A DNA stretch of 21,503 nucleotides, taken from Firmicutes bacterium ZCTH02-B6. GTDB taxonomy: Bacteria > Bacillota > Limnochordia > Limnochordales > ZCTH02-B6. Of the stretch, positions 6,244 through 13,344 are shown piece by piece; position 1 is the first letter of the stretch, and the number at the start of each line of letters is the position of its first letter. Where the stretch lies: NCBI GenBank assembly GCA_002159155.1, contig LZRQ01000040.1, positions 1-21,503 on the forward strand, written 5' to 3'. Below the pieces are notes generated by a model, which was given only the letters and a program-made list of their open reading frames with translations, was not told the origin of the DNA and made no database searches. The position numbers were made by a program, and so were the translations under genes.

Positions 6244-8014
6244 AGCTCGTCACCTCTTTGGCCTGCGCGGCGATCTCCTTGGGCAGGAACGGGTTCCCGT
6301 CGTACTTGAGTACGCTGTGCATAGCCGGCACCGCCAGGCCCTGCTCCCGCATGGCCTTGCCGACCCGCTGCTCGATCAGGGCAAAGAGCTGCCCCTGGGC
6401 GTTGTTCTCGGCGACGATGACCTGCTTGGCCCGGGCAAACAGCTCGACGAGCTCCCGGACAGGCAACGGCGCCAGCACCTTGACGTGCGCGTGGCCGACG
6501 CGGTAGCCCTCGGCTGCCAGCAGCTTGCGGGCGTCGCCGATGGGGCCGACCGTGGAGCCAAAGCCGACCAGCAGCACGTCGGGCGACTCGGGGCCCGTGT
6601 AGGTGACGCCCTCCAGCCCCATGGCCCCCGGATCGGCGGGCACCTTGCGCAGGCGCTTGTTCATCATCGCGACGCGGTTTTTCGGATCCTCGCTGACCTT
6701 GCCAAACTCGTTGTGCTCCACGCCGGTGGCCAGGTACTGGCCCTTGGGCTGGCCGGGCAACGGCCGGGGCGAGATGCCCGACTCGGTCACCCGGTACCGC
6801 CGGAACCCGTCGGGCTCGGCCTGAGCGGCGATCTCCTCGTCCGAGAGCAGCGCGCCCCGGTCGATCTTGATCCGCTTGATGTCCAGCCCCTCGACGGTCT
6901 GCTTGTTGAGGGCGAGGGACAAATCGGTGGCCACAACGACCGGGCACTGGTACTTGTCGGCCAAGTTAAAGGCCTCGGCGGTCATGTAGAAGGTTTCCTC
7001 GACAGTGCTGGGCGCGAGCACGATGCGGGGCGTGTCGCCGTGGGTGCCGTACAACAGCGCCCACACGTCGCTCTGCTCGTGCTTGGTGGGCATCCCCGTG
7101 CTCGGGCCGCCCCGCTGGGTGTCGACGATAACCACTGGGATCTCGGCCACATGGGCGAGGCCGATAGCCTCCTGCATGAGGGAGATGCCGGGGCCCGACG
7201 TGGCGGTGATGGCCCGGGCGCCCGCGAAACCGGCGCCGATGCACGCCGTGATCGCGGCGATTTCGTCTTCGGCCTGTACCACCACGCCGCCGTAACGGGG
7301 CAGCAGGGTCATCAGGCTCTCCATGATCTCGGATGCCGGGGTGATGGGATACGCCGCGCAGAAGCGGCAGCCGGCCGCCAGCGCGCCGAGGGCCACGGCG
7401 TCGTTGCCCATCATGATCAGGCGGTTCTTGCCGTCGCCGGGAGCGAGCCGCCAGGTGGGCTCGGGCAAGTGCTGCTGGGCGTACTCGTAGCCCTTTTCCA
7501 GCGCCGCCACGTTTTGCTGTCCTACCTCGGCGCTCTTCTTGCCAAACCGCTCCAGGACGACGTCCTTAAACGCATCCAGCGGCAGCCCGAGGATGTAGGC
7601 GGAAACGCCCAGCGACACCACGTTGCGCATGAGCGGGTTGCCCACTTCCTGGGCGATCTGGGTCAGCGGCACGAGTAAAAGCCGAGCCGGGCAGCCTTCC
7701 GGCAGCACCGGCTCAAAATGCGCATCGGCCACTAGGATGCCGCCTTCCACCAATTCCTTGTGGTTGCGGTCAATGGTTTCCTGGTCGATGGCCACCAGCA
7801 CATCCAATTCGCTGGAGGTGGATGCCACCGGTTCCGTGCCGATCATAATTTTATAGTTGGAGTGGCCGCCTTTAATGCGGGAGGAAAAGTGACGGTAACC
7901 GTAGATGTAATACCCGAGCCTGTTGCAGACGATGGCCAGCAGTTCGCCTGTGGAGTCAATTCCTTGTCCCTGCTCGCCCCCGATCTTCCAGGACGCCAGA
8001 CGCCTCTCGCGCAT
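6227..8014 (-). CDS. korA: 2-oxoacid:ferredoxin oxidoreductase subunit alpha (fused gamma-alpha, KorA type)
   Basis: Large subunit of 595 residues with the gamma domain fused ahead of the alpha domain. Residues 1-190 form the CoA-side gamma domain (GGEQGQGIDSTGELLA, then HFSSRIKGGHSNY). From about 200 comes the pyrimidine-binding alpha domain with AAYPITPASEIME at 220-232, the conserved Glu region QAEDEIAA and GPSTGMPTKHEQSD at about 303-316, which is typical of KorA. No ferredoxin domain is present, so electrons leave through KorB's cluster to an external ferredoxin. Fused gamma-alpha subunits of this type usually use 2-oxoglutarate; pyruvate or a branched-chain oxoacid cannot be excluded. 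The start is ATG at 8014 with GAGGCGAGGG upstream. A divergent LysR gene adjoins. Confidence 0.93.
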   Translation of the reverse strand: MRERRLASWKIGGEQGQGIDSTGELLAIVCNRLGYYIYGYRHFSSRIKGGHSNYKIMIGTEPVASTSSELDVLVAIDQETIDRNHKELVEGGILVADAHFEPVLPEGCPARLLLVPLTQIAQEVGNPLMRNVVSLGVSAYILGLPLDAFKDVVLERFGKKSAEVGQQNVAALEKGYEYAQQHLPEPTWRLAPGDGKNRLIMMGNDAVALGALAAGCRFCAAYPITPASEIMESLMTLLPRYGGVVVQAEDEIAAITACIGAGFAGARAITATSGPGISLMQEAIGLAHVAEIPVVIVDTQRGGPSTGMPTKHEQSDVWALLYGTHGDTPRIVLAPSTVEETFYMTAEAFNLADKYQCPVVVATDLSLALNKQTVEGLDIKRIKIDRGALLSDEEIAAQAEPDGFRRYRVTESGISPRPLPGQPKGQYLATGVEHNEFGKVSEDPKNRVAMMNKRLRKVPADPGAMGLEGVTYTGPESPDVLLVGFGSTVGPIGDARKLLAAEGYRVGHAHVKVLAPLPVRELVELFARAKQVIVAENNAQGQLFALIEQRVGKAMREQGLAVPAMHSVLKYDGNPFLPKEIAAQAKEVTSYAQAG

Positions 8015-8073
8015 GATCCCTCGCCTCTCTTGTTGTGGTGGCGGGCGCGAAGCTCACCAGCCTACGCACTTTT

Positions 8074-8103
8074 ATTCTAATCCCGCGCGACGTATAATGC
8101 CAA
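8074..8103 (-). promoter_or_regulatory. korAB promoter
   Basis: On the minus strand TTGGCA (8103-8098) and TAGAAT (8079-8074) are separated by 18 bases, a good housekeeping-sigma promoter. Transcription would start near 8067, giving a leader of about 50 bases before korA. Confidence 0.65.
8093..8098 (+). promoter_or_regulatory. -10 element of the lysR gene
   Basis: A perfect TATAAT on the plus strand, back-to-back with the korA promoter. The -35 is poor (TTTTAT at 8070-8075, 17-base spacer). This predicts a start near 8105 and a leader of about 100 bases that contains the LysR-type operator. Confidence 0.5.
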
Positions 8104-8107
8104 TGAA

Positions 8108-8128
8108 TTCGATTCATCATTTCGATTC
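8108..8128 (+). repeat. direct repeat TTCGATTC
   Basis: TTCGATTC occurs at 8108-8115 and again at 8121-8128, 13 bases apart, and the second copy runs into the T-N11-A operator. It may be part of an extended regulator-binding region. Confidence 0.55.
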
Positions 8129-8140
8129 CATGTCGGAATC
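8124..8140. promoter_or_regulatory. LysR-type operator (T-N11-A box)
   Basis: GATTCC-ATGTC-GGAATC is a perfect 6-bp inverted repeat, with T8126 and A8138 forming the T-N11-A core of LysR-family sites. Its centre is about 65 bases upstream of the predicted korA start, the canonical position of an LTTR recognition site. It also lies just downstream of the predicted lysR start, as expected for autorepression. The stretch 8126-8146 is repeated imperfectly at 8144-8165. Confidence 0.65.
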
Positions 8141-8203
8141 TGTATCCAGGTCGGAAATCCGTATCGGGCATTTCATCCAGTGGAACCGGGGGAGGGCCGC
8201 GGC

Positions 8204-9109
8204 GTGCTCCTGCAGCAACTCGTCACCTTTTGCACGGTTGTCGATGAGGGAGGGTTCACGCGCGCCGCAGAGGTGCTGGGGCTGAGCCAGCCGGCCGTCA
8301 CCAAGCAGGTTAAGAGCCTGGAAAAGGAACTGCGGGCGGTGCTGCTGACCCGCGCCGGTCGCCGGGTCAACTTGACGCCGGCCGGGGAGATCGTTTATTC
8401 CTACGCTCGCCGCATCATCCACACCATCGAGGAGTGCCAGGGAGCCCTCGAAAACTTGGCCACACCCGGATACGGCCGGCTGACCATCGGGGCCGTGTCC
8501 ACCGTCGCGATCTTCACGTTGCCGGAGATCCTGGGCGCATTTGTCAAGCAGCAGCCGCTGGTGACCGTGCACGTGCGCACCGGTACCATCGACCAGGTGC
8601 TCACCATGGTGTTGCGCAACGAGATGGACTTAGGGATCGTCACGGTTCCCGTCAGCCACGAATTGATTCACACCATTCCCCTGTTCCGGGATCGCATCGT
8701 GCTCATCGCCAGTCCCGACTCTCCCTGGGCGGAGCGGAGGGTGCTTTCACCCCGGGAACTGTCCTCCATCCCGATGATCGCGTACGAACGCGATTCCAAG
8801 TTCCGGGCGTATGTGGATGCAAGCTTTGACGCCGCCGGCATTACGCCGGACGTCATTATGGAATTTGACAGCCACGAGGCCGTCAAGGCGATGGTGATCG
8901 CCGGCCTCGGCATCGCGATGGAGCCATGGTCCGTGGTGGCCAAGGAACTGCGGGACGGGCGCCTGGTGGAGCTGGCCATCGCGGGCTTCGAAGAGCTCGG
9001 CCGGATCACGTCCCTCATCATGCGCCGGGACCGCCACCAGAGCCCGGCGGTGCGGGCGTTCCTGCGGCTGGTGCGCAGCATGTTTCCCAATCCGCCGCGC
9101 GTGTTTTGA
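8204..9109 (+). CDS. LysR family transcriptional regulator
   Basis: DNA-binding regulator of 301 residues. The N-terminal winged helix-turn-helix is at about 3-60 (EGGFTRAAEVLGLSQPAVTK, then KSLEKELRAVLLTR). The periplasmic-binding-like effector domain starts near 85 (LTIGAVSTVAIFTLPEIL), with the usual DLGIV and a GLGIAMEPW segment later. The start is GTG at 8204, preceded by GGGGGAGGG at seven bases; a GTG at 8180 would add eight residues but has no ribosome site. It is divergent from korAB across an intergenic region with a T-N11-A box, so korAB is its probable target. The effector is unknown; the substrate or product of the oxidoreductase would be the natural guess. Confidence 0.92.
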   Translation: MLLQQLVTFCTVVDEGGFTRAAEVLGLSQPAVTKQVKSLEKELRAVLLTRAGRRVNLTPAGEIVYSYARRIIHTIEECQGALENLATPGYGRLTIGAVSTVAIFTLPEILGAFVKQQPLVTVHVRTGTIDQVLTMVLRNEMDLGIVTVPVSHELIHTIPLFRDRIVLIASPDSPWAERRVLSPRELSSIPMIAYERDSKFRAYVDASFDAAGITPDVIMEFDSHEAVKAMVIAGLGIAMEPWSVVAKELRDGRLVELAIAGFEELGRITSLIMRRDRHQSPAVRAFLRLVRSMFPNPPRVF

Positions 9110-9125
9110 GCGGCGTCCAACGTCG

Positions 9126-10211
9126 TCACGTTTCATTCGGCGGGCGCCTCCGGGAGGTCTGGAGCCGCCGCAGCCGGCACCAGACGTAATAGCCCCAGCT
9201 GCCTGGTCCGCCGGCCGCGAGCAAGTTCCATGCCACCCGGTGCAGCCGCTGCCGGCGCACCTTGGAGTCGGACAAGTAAAGCCCGGGCAACCCTTCGACG
9301 ACGGTGGCGTGAAACGCAGGGTCGGGCAGGGCCGCTGCCCGGGAGCGGGCTTCCCGCACAAAGCGCACGAGCCGCAACCGCTGTGCGACCGGATCCGGAT
9401 AGTAGCTCACCAGGTTTAGATCCCCGCCGGCCGTGTCTTCCGCCTGGTCGATGAGGTAGTCGAGCAAAATGTGGAGCCCGCAGATCCAGGGGAAGTAGGC
9501 GGCCTCAAGTTGCTCCGCCTCGTCCGGGCGCAGGCCGGGCAAGGCCGCCGCGGCAAGCAGCGCGAACACGGCCAAGGTCGAGCCGCACGCGGCCGCGAAC
9601 TCCCACCAATAAAGCTCTCGCCATGCGTCGCCTTCGCGGGCGAACCAGTCCTCGAGCTGTGTTTCCCGCCGCTCCAGGGGTCCGTGTTTGTACACCTGCA
9701 AGTCGTTGTACAGCCCGACCAGCCGCTGTACCCGTTCCCGCACCAGCGGGTATGACGGCAGCTCGCGGAGGCACGCTTGGCATTCCCGGACCAGCGCGGC
9801 CAGGTACCCTCCGTCCTCCCGGTTGGGGTGCAGGGAGTAGTAGTCGTGAAGCGGTCCCGCATCGTCCACCGCGTCCAGCATGGCCTGGTGCAGCTGGCGG
9901 AAGTCGGCTTCGTCGCACGAGACGCTGCGGTCGCACAGGTTGTCCAGGTAATCGGAGATGGTCTGCAGCGCCACGATCAGGCGCACGAGGGTGGGGGCGC
10001 ATCCCGGCCGGAGGGCGGCGAAGACGCTGCCGCCCTCACAGTGAAACCGCTTTAAGGTGATGCTCGCCCGGGCCTGTCGCCGCAGCTCGGCGTTGGGTAT
10101 GCTCGCAATACGCGCTTCCCAACGGGCGAGCTCGCTGGCGGTGAGCGGCAGCACTTCCCGGGCGATGCGGCGCAGCAGGCCCACACGGTCGACGGCGCGG
10201 CGCAGGACCAT
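9126..10211 (-). CDS. DUF2600 family protein, YtpB-like large terpene synthase
   Basis: This is a DUF2600 protein, the family of B. subtilis YtpB (tetraprenyl-beta-curcumene synthase), which cyclises long-chain prenyl diphosphates in sesquarterpene synthesis. It is 361 residues, close to YtpB. Family segments in order are FHCEGGSVFA (56-65), the Asp-rich SDYLDNLCDR (86-95), DYYSLHPNREDGGYL, QVYKHGP, WWEFAAACGSTLA, the second Asp-rich helix LLDYLIDQAED (249-259), NLVSYYPD and VVEGLPGLYLSD. The start is uncertain: ATG at 10211 aligns with the usual N-terminus, while GTG at 10244 would add eleven residues; neither has a strong ribosome site. No second-step cyclase or prenyl synthase lies nearby. 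It is convergent with lysR, 16 bases apart. Confidence 0.88.
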   Translation of the reverse strand: MVLRRAVDRVGLLRRIAREVLPLTASELARWEARIASIPNAELRRQARASITLKRFHCEGGSVFAALRPGCAPTLVRLIVALQTISDYLDNLCDRSVSCDEADFRQLHQAMLDAVDDAGPLHDYYSLHPNREDGGYLAALVRECQACLRELPSYPLVRERVQRLVGLYNDLQVYKHGPLERRETQLEDWFAREGDAWRELYWWEFAAACGSTLAVFALLAAAALPGLRPDEAEQLEAAYFPWICGLHILLDYLIDQAEDTAGGDLNLVSYYPDPVAQRLRLVRFVREARSRAAALPDPAFHATVVEGLPGLYLSDSKVRRQRLHRVAWNLLAAGGPGSWGYYVWCRLRRLQTSRRRPPNET

Positions 10212-10310
10212 GGCACTTACAGGGTGCCCATCCTGCGGGCGCACCAGCGGGTGGCGCGCGAGGACGAGGCTGTGTGCCGCGAGCCTGGCTCAGCCCCAGC
10301 CGCGCGTTTC

Positions 10311-10346
10311 CCGCACGGTGCGGACTGCGTTTTCCGCACCGTGCGG
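10311..10346. terminator. 14-bp perfect inverted repeat between the unknown gene and the terpene synthase gene
   Basis: CCGCACGGTGCGGA pairs exactly with TCCGCACCGTGCGG across an 8-base loop. It lies 19 bases after the stop of the 180-residue gene (minus strand). No U-tract follows on either strand, so it may stabilise a 3' end or act as a weak terminator rather than a canonical one. Confidence 0.5.
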
Positions 10347-10365
10347 CCTGGTTGCTGCTCGGGGG

Positions 10366-10908
10366 CTACCTTTCCGCGGCAGGCGCCGAGGCGGGAAGCC
10401 CCAGCGCTTCCTTGACCGCCTCGGGCGAGTTTTCCAGCACCTCCGGGTATTGCCGCAAGGCGGCCAGGAGCGCCGCCCGGCCGCGCTCGTCGAGGAGATG
10501 CAAATCGACGTGGCCGTTCATGCACTTGGACAGTTGGTTGACGTGCTCGGCCAACGACTTCCATCCGACGCCGGTAGCCTCGTCGATCAACATGCTGACG
10601 GCTACAAGGCCATAGTATTGGAAACCGCCCCCGCGGGCGGGACGGATGTACACCCACACGGGGTTCACGGTGCGGCCGTTGGGCACTTCGTCTGGTGATT
10701 TGACCCAGCGCACCGCTTGCTCCAGGGCGGTGCGCCCGTGCAGGGCGGCCTCGTCAAACCAAGCCCGGTCGCCGTCCACCACGATGGCGGTCAGCTTCGC
10801 ACCGCGGCCGCCATAGGCGTTGTCCGCGGACACGATGGGCAGCATGCCGCTGTCCTGCTGCTGGTCATAGCAGCTCGGATCCACCTGACCCTTGCGCACC
10901 TTGTGCAT
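10366..10908 (-). CDS. hypothetical protein, 180 residues
   Basis: Not recognised. The protein is soluble with no signal peptide or membrane segment. It begins MHKVRKGQVDPSCYDQQQDS, has a strand-rich first part (LTAIVVDGDRAWFDE, then VWVYIRP and FQYYGLVAVSMLIDEATG) and a helical C-terminal half (SLAEHVNQLSKCMNGHV, then GRAALLAALRQYPEVL). Three Cys are scattered with no metal-binding spacing. The start is ATG at 10908, with GGAGGG eight bases upstream and an extended -10 further upstream, so the gene is very probably real. It lies ahead of the DUF2600 gene on the same strand but is separated by about 150 bases with a strong hairpin. No function is proposed. Confidence 0.75.
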   Translation of the reverse strand: MHKVRKGQVDPSCYDQQQDSGMLPIVSADNAYGGRGAKLTAIVVDGDRAWFDEAALHGRTALEQAVRWVKSPDEVPNGRTVNPVWVYIRPARGGGFQYYGLVAVSMLIDEATGVGWKSLAEHVNQLSKCMNGHVDLHLLDERGRAALLAALRQYPEVLENSPEAVKEALGLPASAPAAER

Positions 10909-10938
10909 TCAGAATCCCTCCGGATTGTCGGTATCCCC

Positions 10939-10947
10939 AGTATATCA
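10939..10947 (-). promoter_or_regulatory. extended -10 promoter of the 180-residue hypothetical gene
   Basis: On the minus strand TGATATACT gives a TG-N-TATACT extended -10, about 30 bases before the ATG at 10908. No good -35 is visible, which fits an extended -10 promoter. The GGAGGG ribosome site lies in the short leader. Confidence 0.5.
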
Positions 10948-11048
10948 CACGGTTTGCGTCCCGCGGCTCGTGAAGGCGGTGCCGGCGAGCGGGAGGCGCG
11001 GGTCCCGAGCCCGGTCCGGACGCGCAGGGCGAGTGAGCGGGAGTCCTG

Positions 11049-11070
11049 GAGAGGTGGATTGAGAGGTGGA
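11049..11070 (+). repeat. tandem 12-bp repeat
   Basis: GAGAGGTGGA occurs at 11049-11058 and again at 11061-11070, a 12-base period with a TT spacer. It lies in the 239-base non-coding stretch between the divergent hypothetical and histidine kinase genes. Function unknown. Confidence 0.6.
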
Positions 11071-11097
11071 GCGAAGAGCGGGTTCATCGCGCGACAG

Positions 11098-11119
11098 GCC
11101 CGGAGGGACCGGGCTTTCT
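11098..11119 (+). terminator. terminator-like hairpin upstream of the histidine kinase gene
   Basis: GCCCGG-AGGGA-CCGGGC forms a six-pair stem followed by TTTCT on the plus strand. No annotated plus-strand gene ends nearby, so it would end a short non-coding transcript or attenuate an upstream promoter. A weak case, since the stem is short and the T-run imperfect. Confidence 0.35.
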
Positions 11120-11124
11120 GATTG

Positions 11125-11133
11125 TGATAGAAT
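11125..11133 (+). promoter_or_regulatory. extended -10 upstream of the histidine kinase gene
   Basis: TGATAGAAT gives TG-N-TAGAAT on the plus strand. A start near 11140 would leave almost no leader before GTG 11148, or 26 bases before ATG 11166. No clear -35 is seen. Confidence 0.4.
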
Positions 11134-11147
11134 GAAGGGGCAGAAAG

Positions 11148-12605
11148 GTGGTGGGCACGGGCGGCATGGCCGTGCTGCGCGAATTCTTCAGCACAAACCA
11201 GATAGTGGTCGTGTTCGCCTATGGCCTCGTTTACTTCCTGCTCGGTTTCGCCCTTTCCCTGCAGTCCCGGCGCCCCAGCGAGCTGACGCTGGCCAGGGCG
11301 CTACCGCTTTTGGGGACCTTTGGCCTGTTGCACGGGGTGGCTGAGTGGGGGCAAGTTTTCATCCCCATCCAGGCTACCTATTTGTCAGTACAGGCCATCG
11401 TGTTCCTGTGGGGTGTGCAGGGAACGCTGCTGGCCGTTTCGTTCGCTTTTCTCTTTCAGTTTGGCATGCGTCTCCTGGCCGAAGGCTTGCCGGCGCGCTA
11501 TCGCTACTTGCCTGCGGTGCCGTGGGGCATTTTTGCCGTGTGGTTTCTTGTCTTTGCGTTAGGCCGCCCGTTTTTTGGTCCCGAAGTCCCCGAGCGCTGG
11601 CTCGACGCGGCCGACGTCTGGGCCCGATATCTCCTGGCGCTGCCCGGCGCGGCGGTGACGTGCTACGCGCTGAGCCGGCAGTCCCACGAGTTTGGGCGGC
11701 TCCAAGTGCCGCGCCTTTTGAGCGCCCTGCGGCTGACGGTGCTGGCGTTTGTGGCCTACGGCGTCGCCGATGGCCTCATCGTGCCTCCCGCCGACGTTTT
11801 GCCGGCTCGCTACGTCAACACGGAGATCGTGTTTCATCTGACCGGCGTGCCAATCGAGCTGTGGCGGGGGCTTGCGGGTCTCGCGATCACGTATTTCGTC
11901 ATCCGCCTGCTGGAGATGTTTGACATCGAGCACGCCAGGCAGCTCGAAGAGGCGGACCGGGTGCGCGCGGTGCTGGAGGAGCGGGATCGTATCGCGCGGG
12001 AGCTGCACGATGGTATCATCCAATCCCTGTACGCGGTGGGGCTCAACCTGGAAGCGGCGCGGGAACAGATGGAGGAAGACCCCGGCGAAACCCGGGACCG
12101 CATCGCATTTAGCATGGAGAAGCTGAACGAAGCCATCCGCGATATCCGGCAATACATCACCAACCTCCGCTCGCCCATCGACGAGAACCGCACGCTGCAG
12201 GAGGCGCTGGCGGCCATCGCGGCCGAATTTCGCGCCGGCTTTGGCGTCGCGGTCACGGTGGAGGCCCGGGGCGAGACGGCGACCCGGGTGCGCCCGGATG
12301 TGCTGAACCATCTCAAACAGATAACCCGGGAGTCGTTGACCAACGCGGTGCGCCACGGGCGCGCGAGCCGCATCCGCATCGTGGTCGACGTATCCAACGA
12401 GCGGGTCGAGTTGACGGTGATCGACGACGGCACCGGTTTCCAGATGAGCGAGGCGGTGCCGCTGACGGGCAACGGCCTGCGCAACATGCGCCAGCGGGCG
12501 CAGTTGCTCGGCGGGGAACTCGAGGTGACCAGCGCACCGGGCCGCGGGACCCGGGTGTGGGTCGCGGTGCCGCGGGATATGGCGGGCGGATCCAGCCGGG
12601 CGTAA
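11148..12605 (+). CDS. sensor histidine kinase, NarL/LiaS class (HisKA_3 plus HATPase_c) with 7TM-like N-terminus
   Basis: Membrane histidine kinase of 485 residues from GTG 11148 (AGGGG seven bases upstream); ATG 11166 would give 479. Residues 15-255 hold about seven hydrophobic helices and the segment GLLHGVAEWGQ (59-69); no PAS or HAMP is evident. A short linker leads to the HisKA_3 dimerisation domain, with phospho-acceptor H287 in RDRIARELHDGIIQSL. The ATPase domain has the N-box RESLTNAVRHG (N399), the G1 box DDGTGF (426-431) and the G2 box GNGLRNMRQRA. The response regulator gene starts 63 bases downstream, so the two form a system. The ligand is unknown; sensing within the membrane is likely because there is no large outside domain. 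Confidence 0.93.
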   Translation: MVGTGGMAVLREFFSTNQIVVVFAYGLVYFLLGFALSLQSRRPSELTLARALPLLGTFGLLHGVAEWGQVFIPIQATYLSVQAIVFLWGVQGTLLAVSFAFLFQFGMRLLAEGLPARYRYLPAVPWGIFAVWFLVFALGRPFFGPEVPERWLDAADVWARYLLALPGAAVTCYALSRQSHEFGRLQVPRLLSALRLTVLAFVAYGVADGLIVPPADVLPARYVNTEIVFHLTGVPIELWRGLAGLAITYFVIRLLEMFDIEHARQLEEADRVRAVLEERDRIARELHDGIIQSLYAVGLNLEAAREQMEEDPGETRDRIAFSMEKLNEAIRDIRQYITNLRSPIDENRTLQEALAAIAAEFRAGFGVAVTVEARGETATRVRPDVLNHLKQITRESLTNAVRHGRASRIRIVVDVSNERVELTVIDDGTGFQMSEAVPLTGNGLRNMRQRAQLLGGELEVTSAPGRGTRVWVAVPRDMAGGSSRA

Positions 12606-12668
12606 CGCGGTGCGGCGCCGGAAAGCGCGGAGGGTTGGGCAGAAGCAACGGATGAAGGGGTGGGAAGG

Positions 12669-13343
12669 GTGCAGACCATCAAAGTCGTGATCGTGGACGA
12701 CCACGAGGTGGTGCGCGTCGGGCTCAAGAGCCTCCTCAACCGCGTGGCTGACCTGGAGGTGGTGGGGGAGGCGGGTTCCGCCGCCGAGGCGGAGCAGGTG
12801 GTGGAGCAGGTGCAACCCGACGTGGTGGTGATGGATATCCGCATGCCCGGCGGCAGCGGCATCGAGGCGTGCCGGAGCATCCGGTCCCGCTGGCCGCACA
12901 TCCGCGTCATCATGTTGACCAGCTACTCGGATGACGAGGCGGTGATCGGTTCCGTCATGGCGGGCGCCAGCGGCTATGTGCTCAAGCAGATCGGCACGCA
13001 GGAGCTGGTGGACGCCATTCGCCGCGTTTCCAAGGGCGAATCGCTGCTGGACCCGGGGGTCACCGGCAAGATTCTCGAGCGGGTGCGGGGCGGTACCGGT
13101 TTGGCCAACACCGACGGCCGCGGCACGCCAGAGGCCTTGACTGAGCAGGAAGAGCGCATCCTGGCATTGATCGCCGAGGGCAAGACCAACCGGGAGATCG
13201 CCAACGCCCTCTACTTGAGCGAAAAGACGGTGCGCAACTACGTGAGCAACATCCTGGCCAAGCTGCAGCTGCACAACCGGGCGGAGGCCGCGGCCTGGGC
13301 CGTGCGGCGCGGGCTTGACCGCGGGCCCAAGGGCGACCAGTAG
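12669..13343 (+). CDS. NarL/FixJ response regulator, DevR/LiaR-like
   Basis: DNA-binding response regulator of 224 residues. The receiver domain (1-120) has acidic pair D10-D11 (VDDHE), phospho-acceptor D56 (VVVMDIRMPGG), the switch LTSYS and K of YVLK. The LuxR-type helix-turn-helix is at about 150-215 (LTEQEERILALIAEGKTNRE, then LYLSEKTVRNYVSNILAKL). Segments such as ACRSIRSRWP, the LTSYSDDEA switch and GASGYVLK recall mycobacterial DevR/DosR more than NarL itself; this is from memory of the family. The start is GTG at 12669 with AAGGGG eight bases before; GTG 12660 lacks a site. It is the partner of the adjacent kinase and is followed directly by the ABC-F gene. Confidence 0.93.
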   Translation: MQTIKVVIVDDHEVVRVGLKSLLNRVADLEVVGEAGSAAEAEQVVEQVQPDVVVMDIRMPGGSGIEACRSIRSRWPHIRVIMLTSYSDDEAVIGSVMAGASGYVLKQIGTQELVDAIRRVSKGESLLDPGVTGKILERVRGGTGLANTDGRGTPEALTEQEERILALIAEGKTNREIANALYLSEKTVRNYVSNILAKLQLHNRAEAAAWAVRRGLDRGPKGDQ

Positions 13344-13344
13344 C

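Noticed and set aside
6077..7678. Long open frame antisense to korA
   Set aside because: It is a mirror of a strongly recognisable KorA frame in GC-rich DNA, with arginine/glycine/aspartate-rich composition, no ribosome site and no family motif.
11041..11119. T-box riboswitch upstream of the kinase gene
   Set aside because: There is a terminator-like hairpin and a GGGTTCATCGCG segment in the right place, but the invariant TGGNACCGCG bulge is missing and the downstream gene is not an amino-acid gene.
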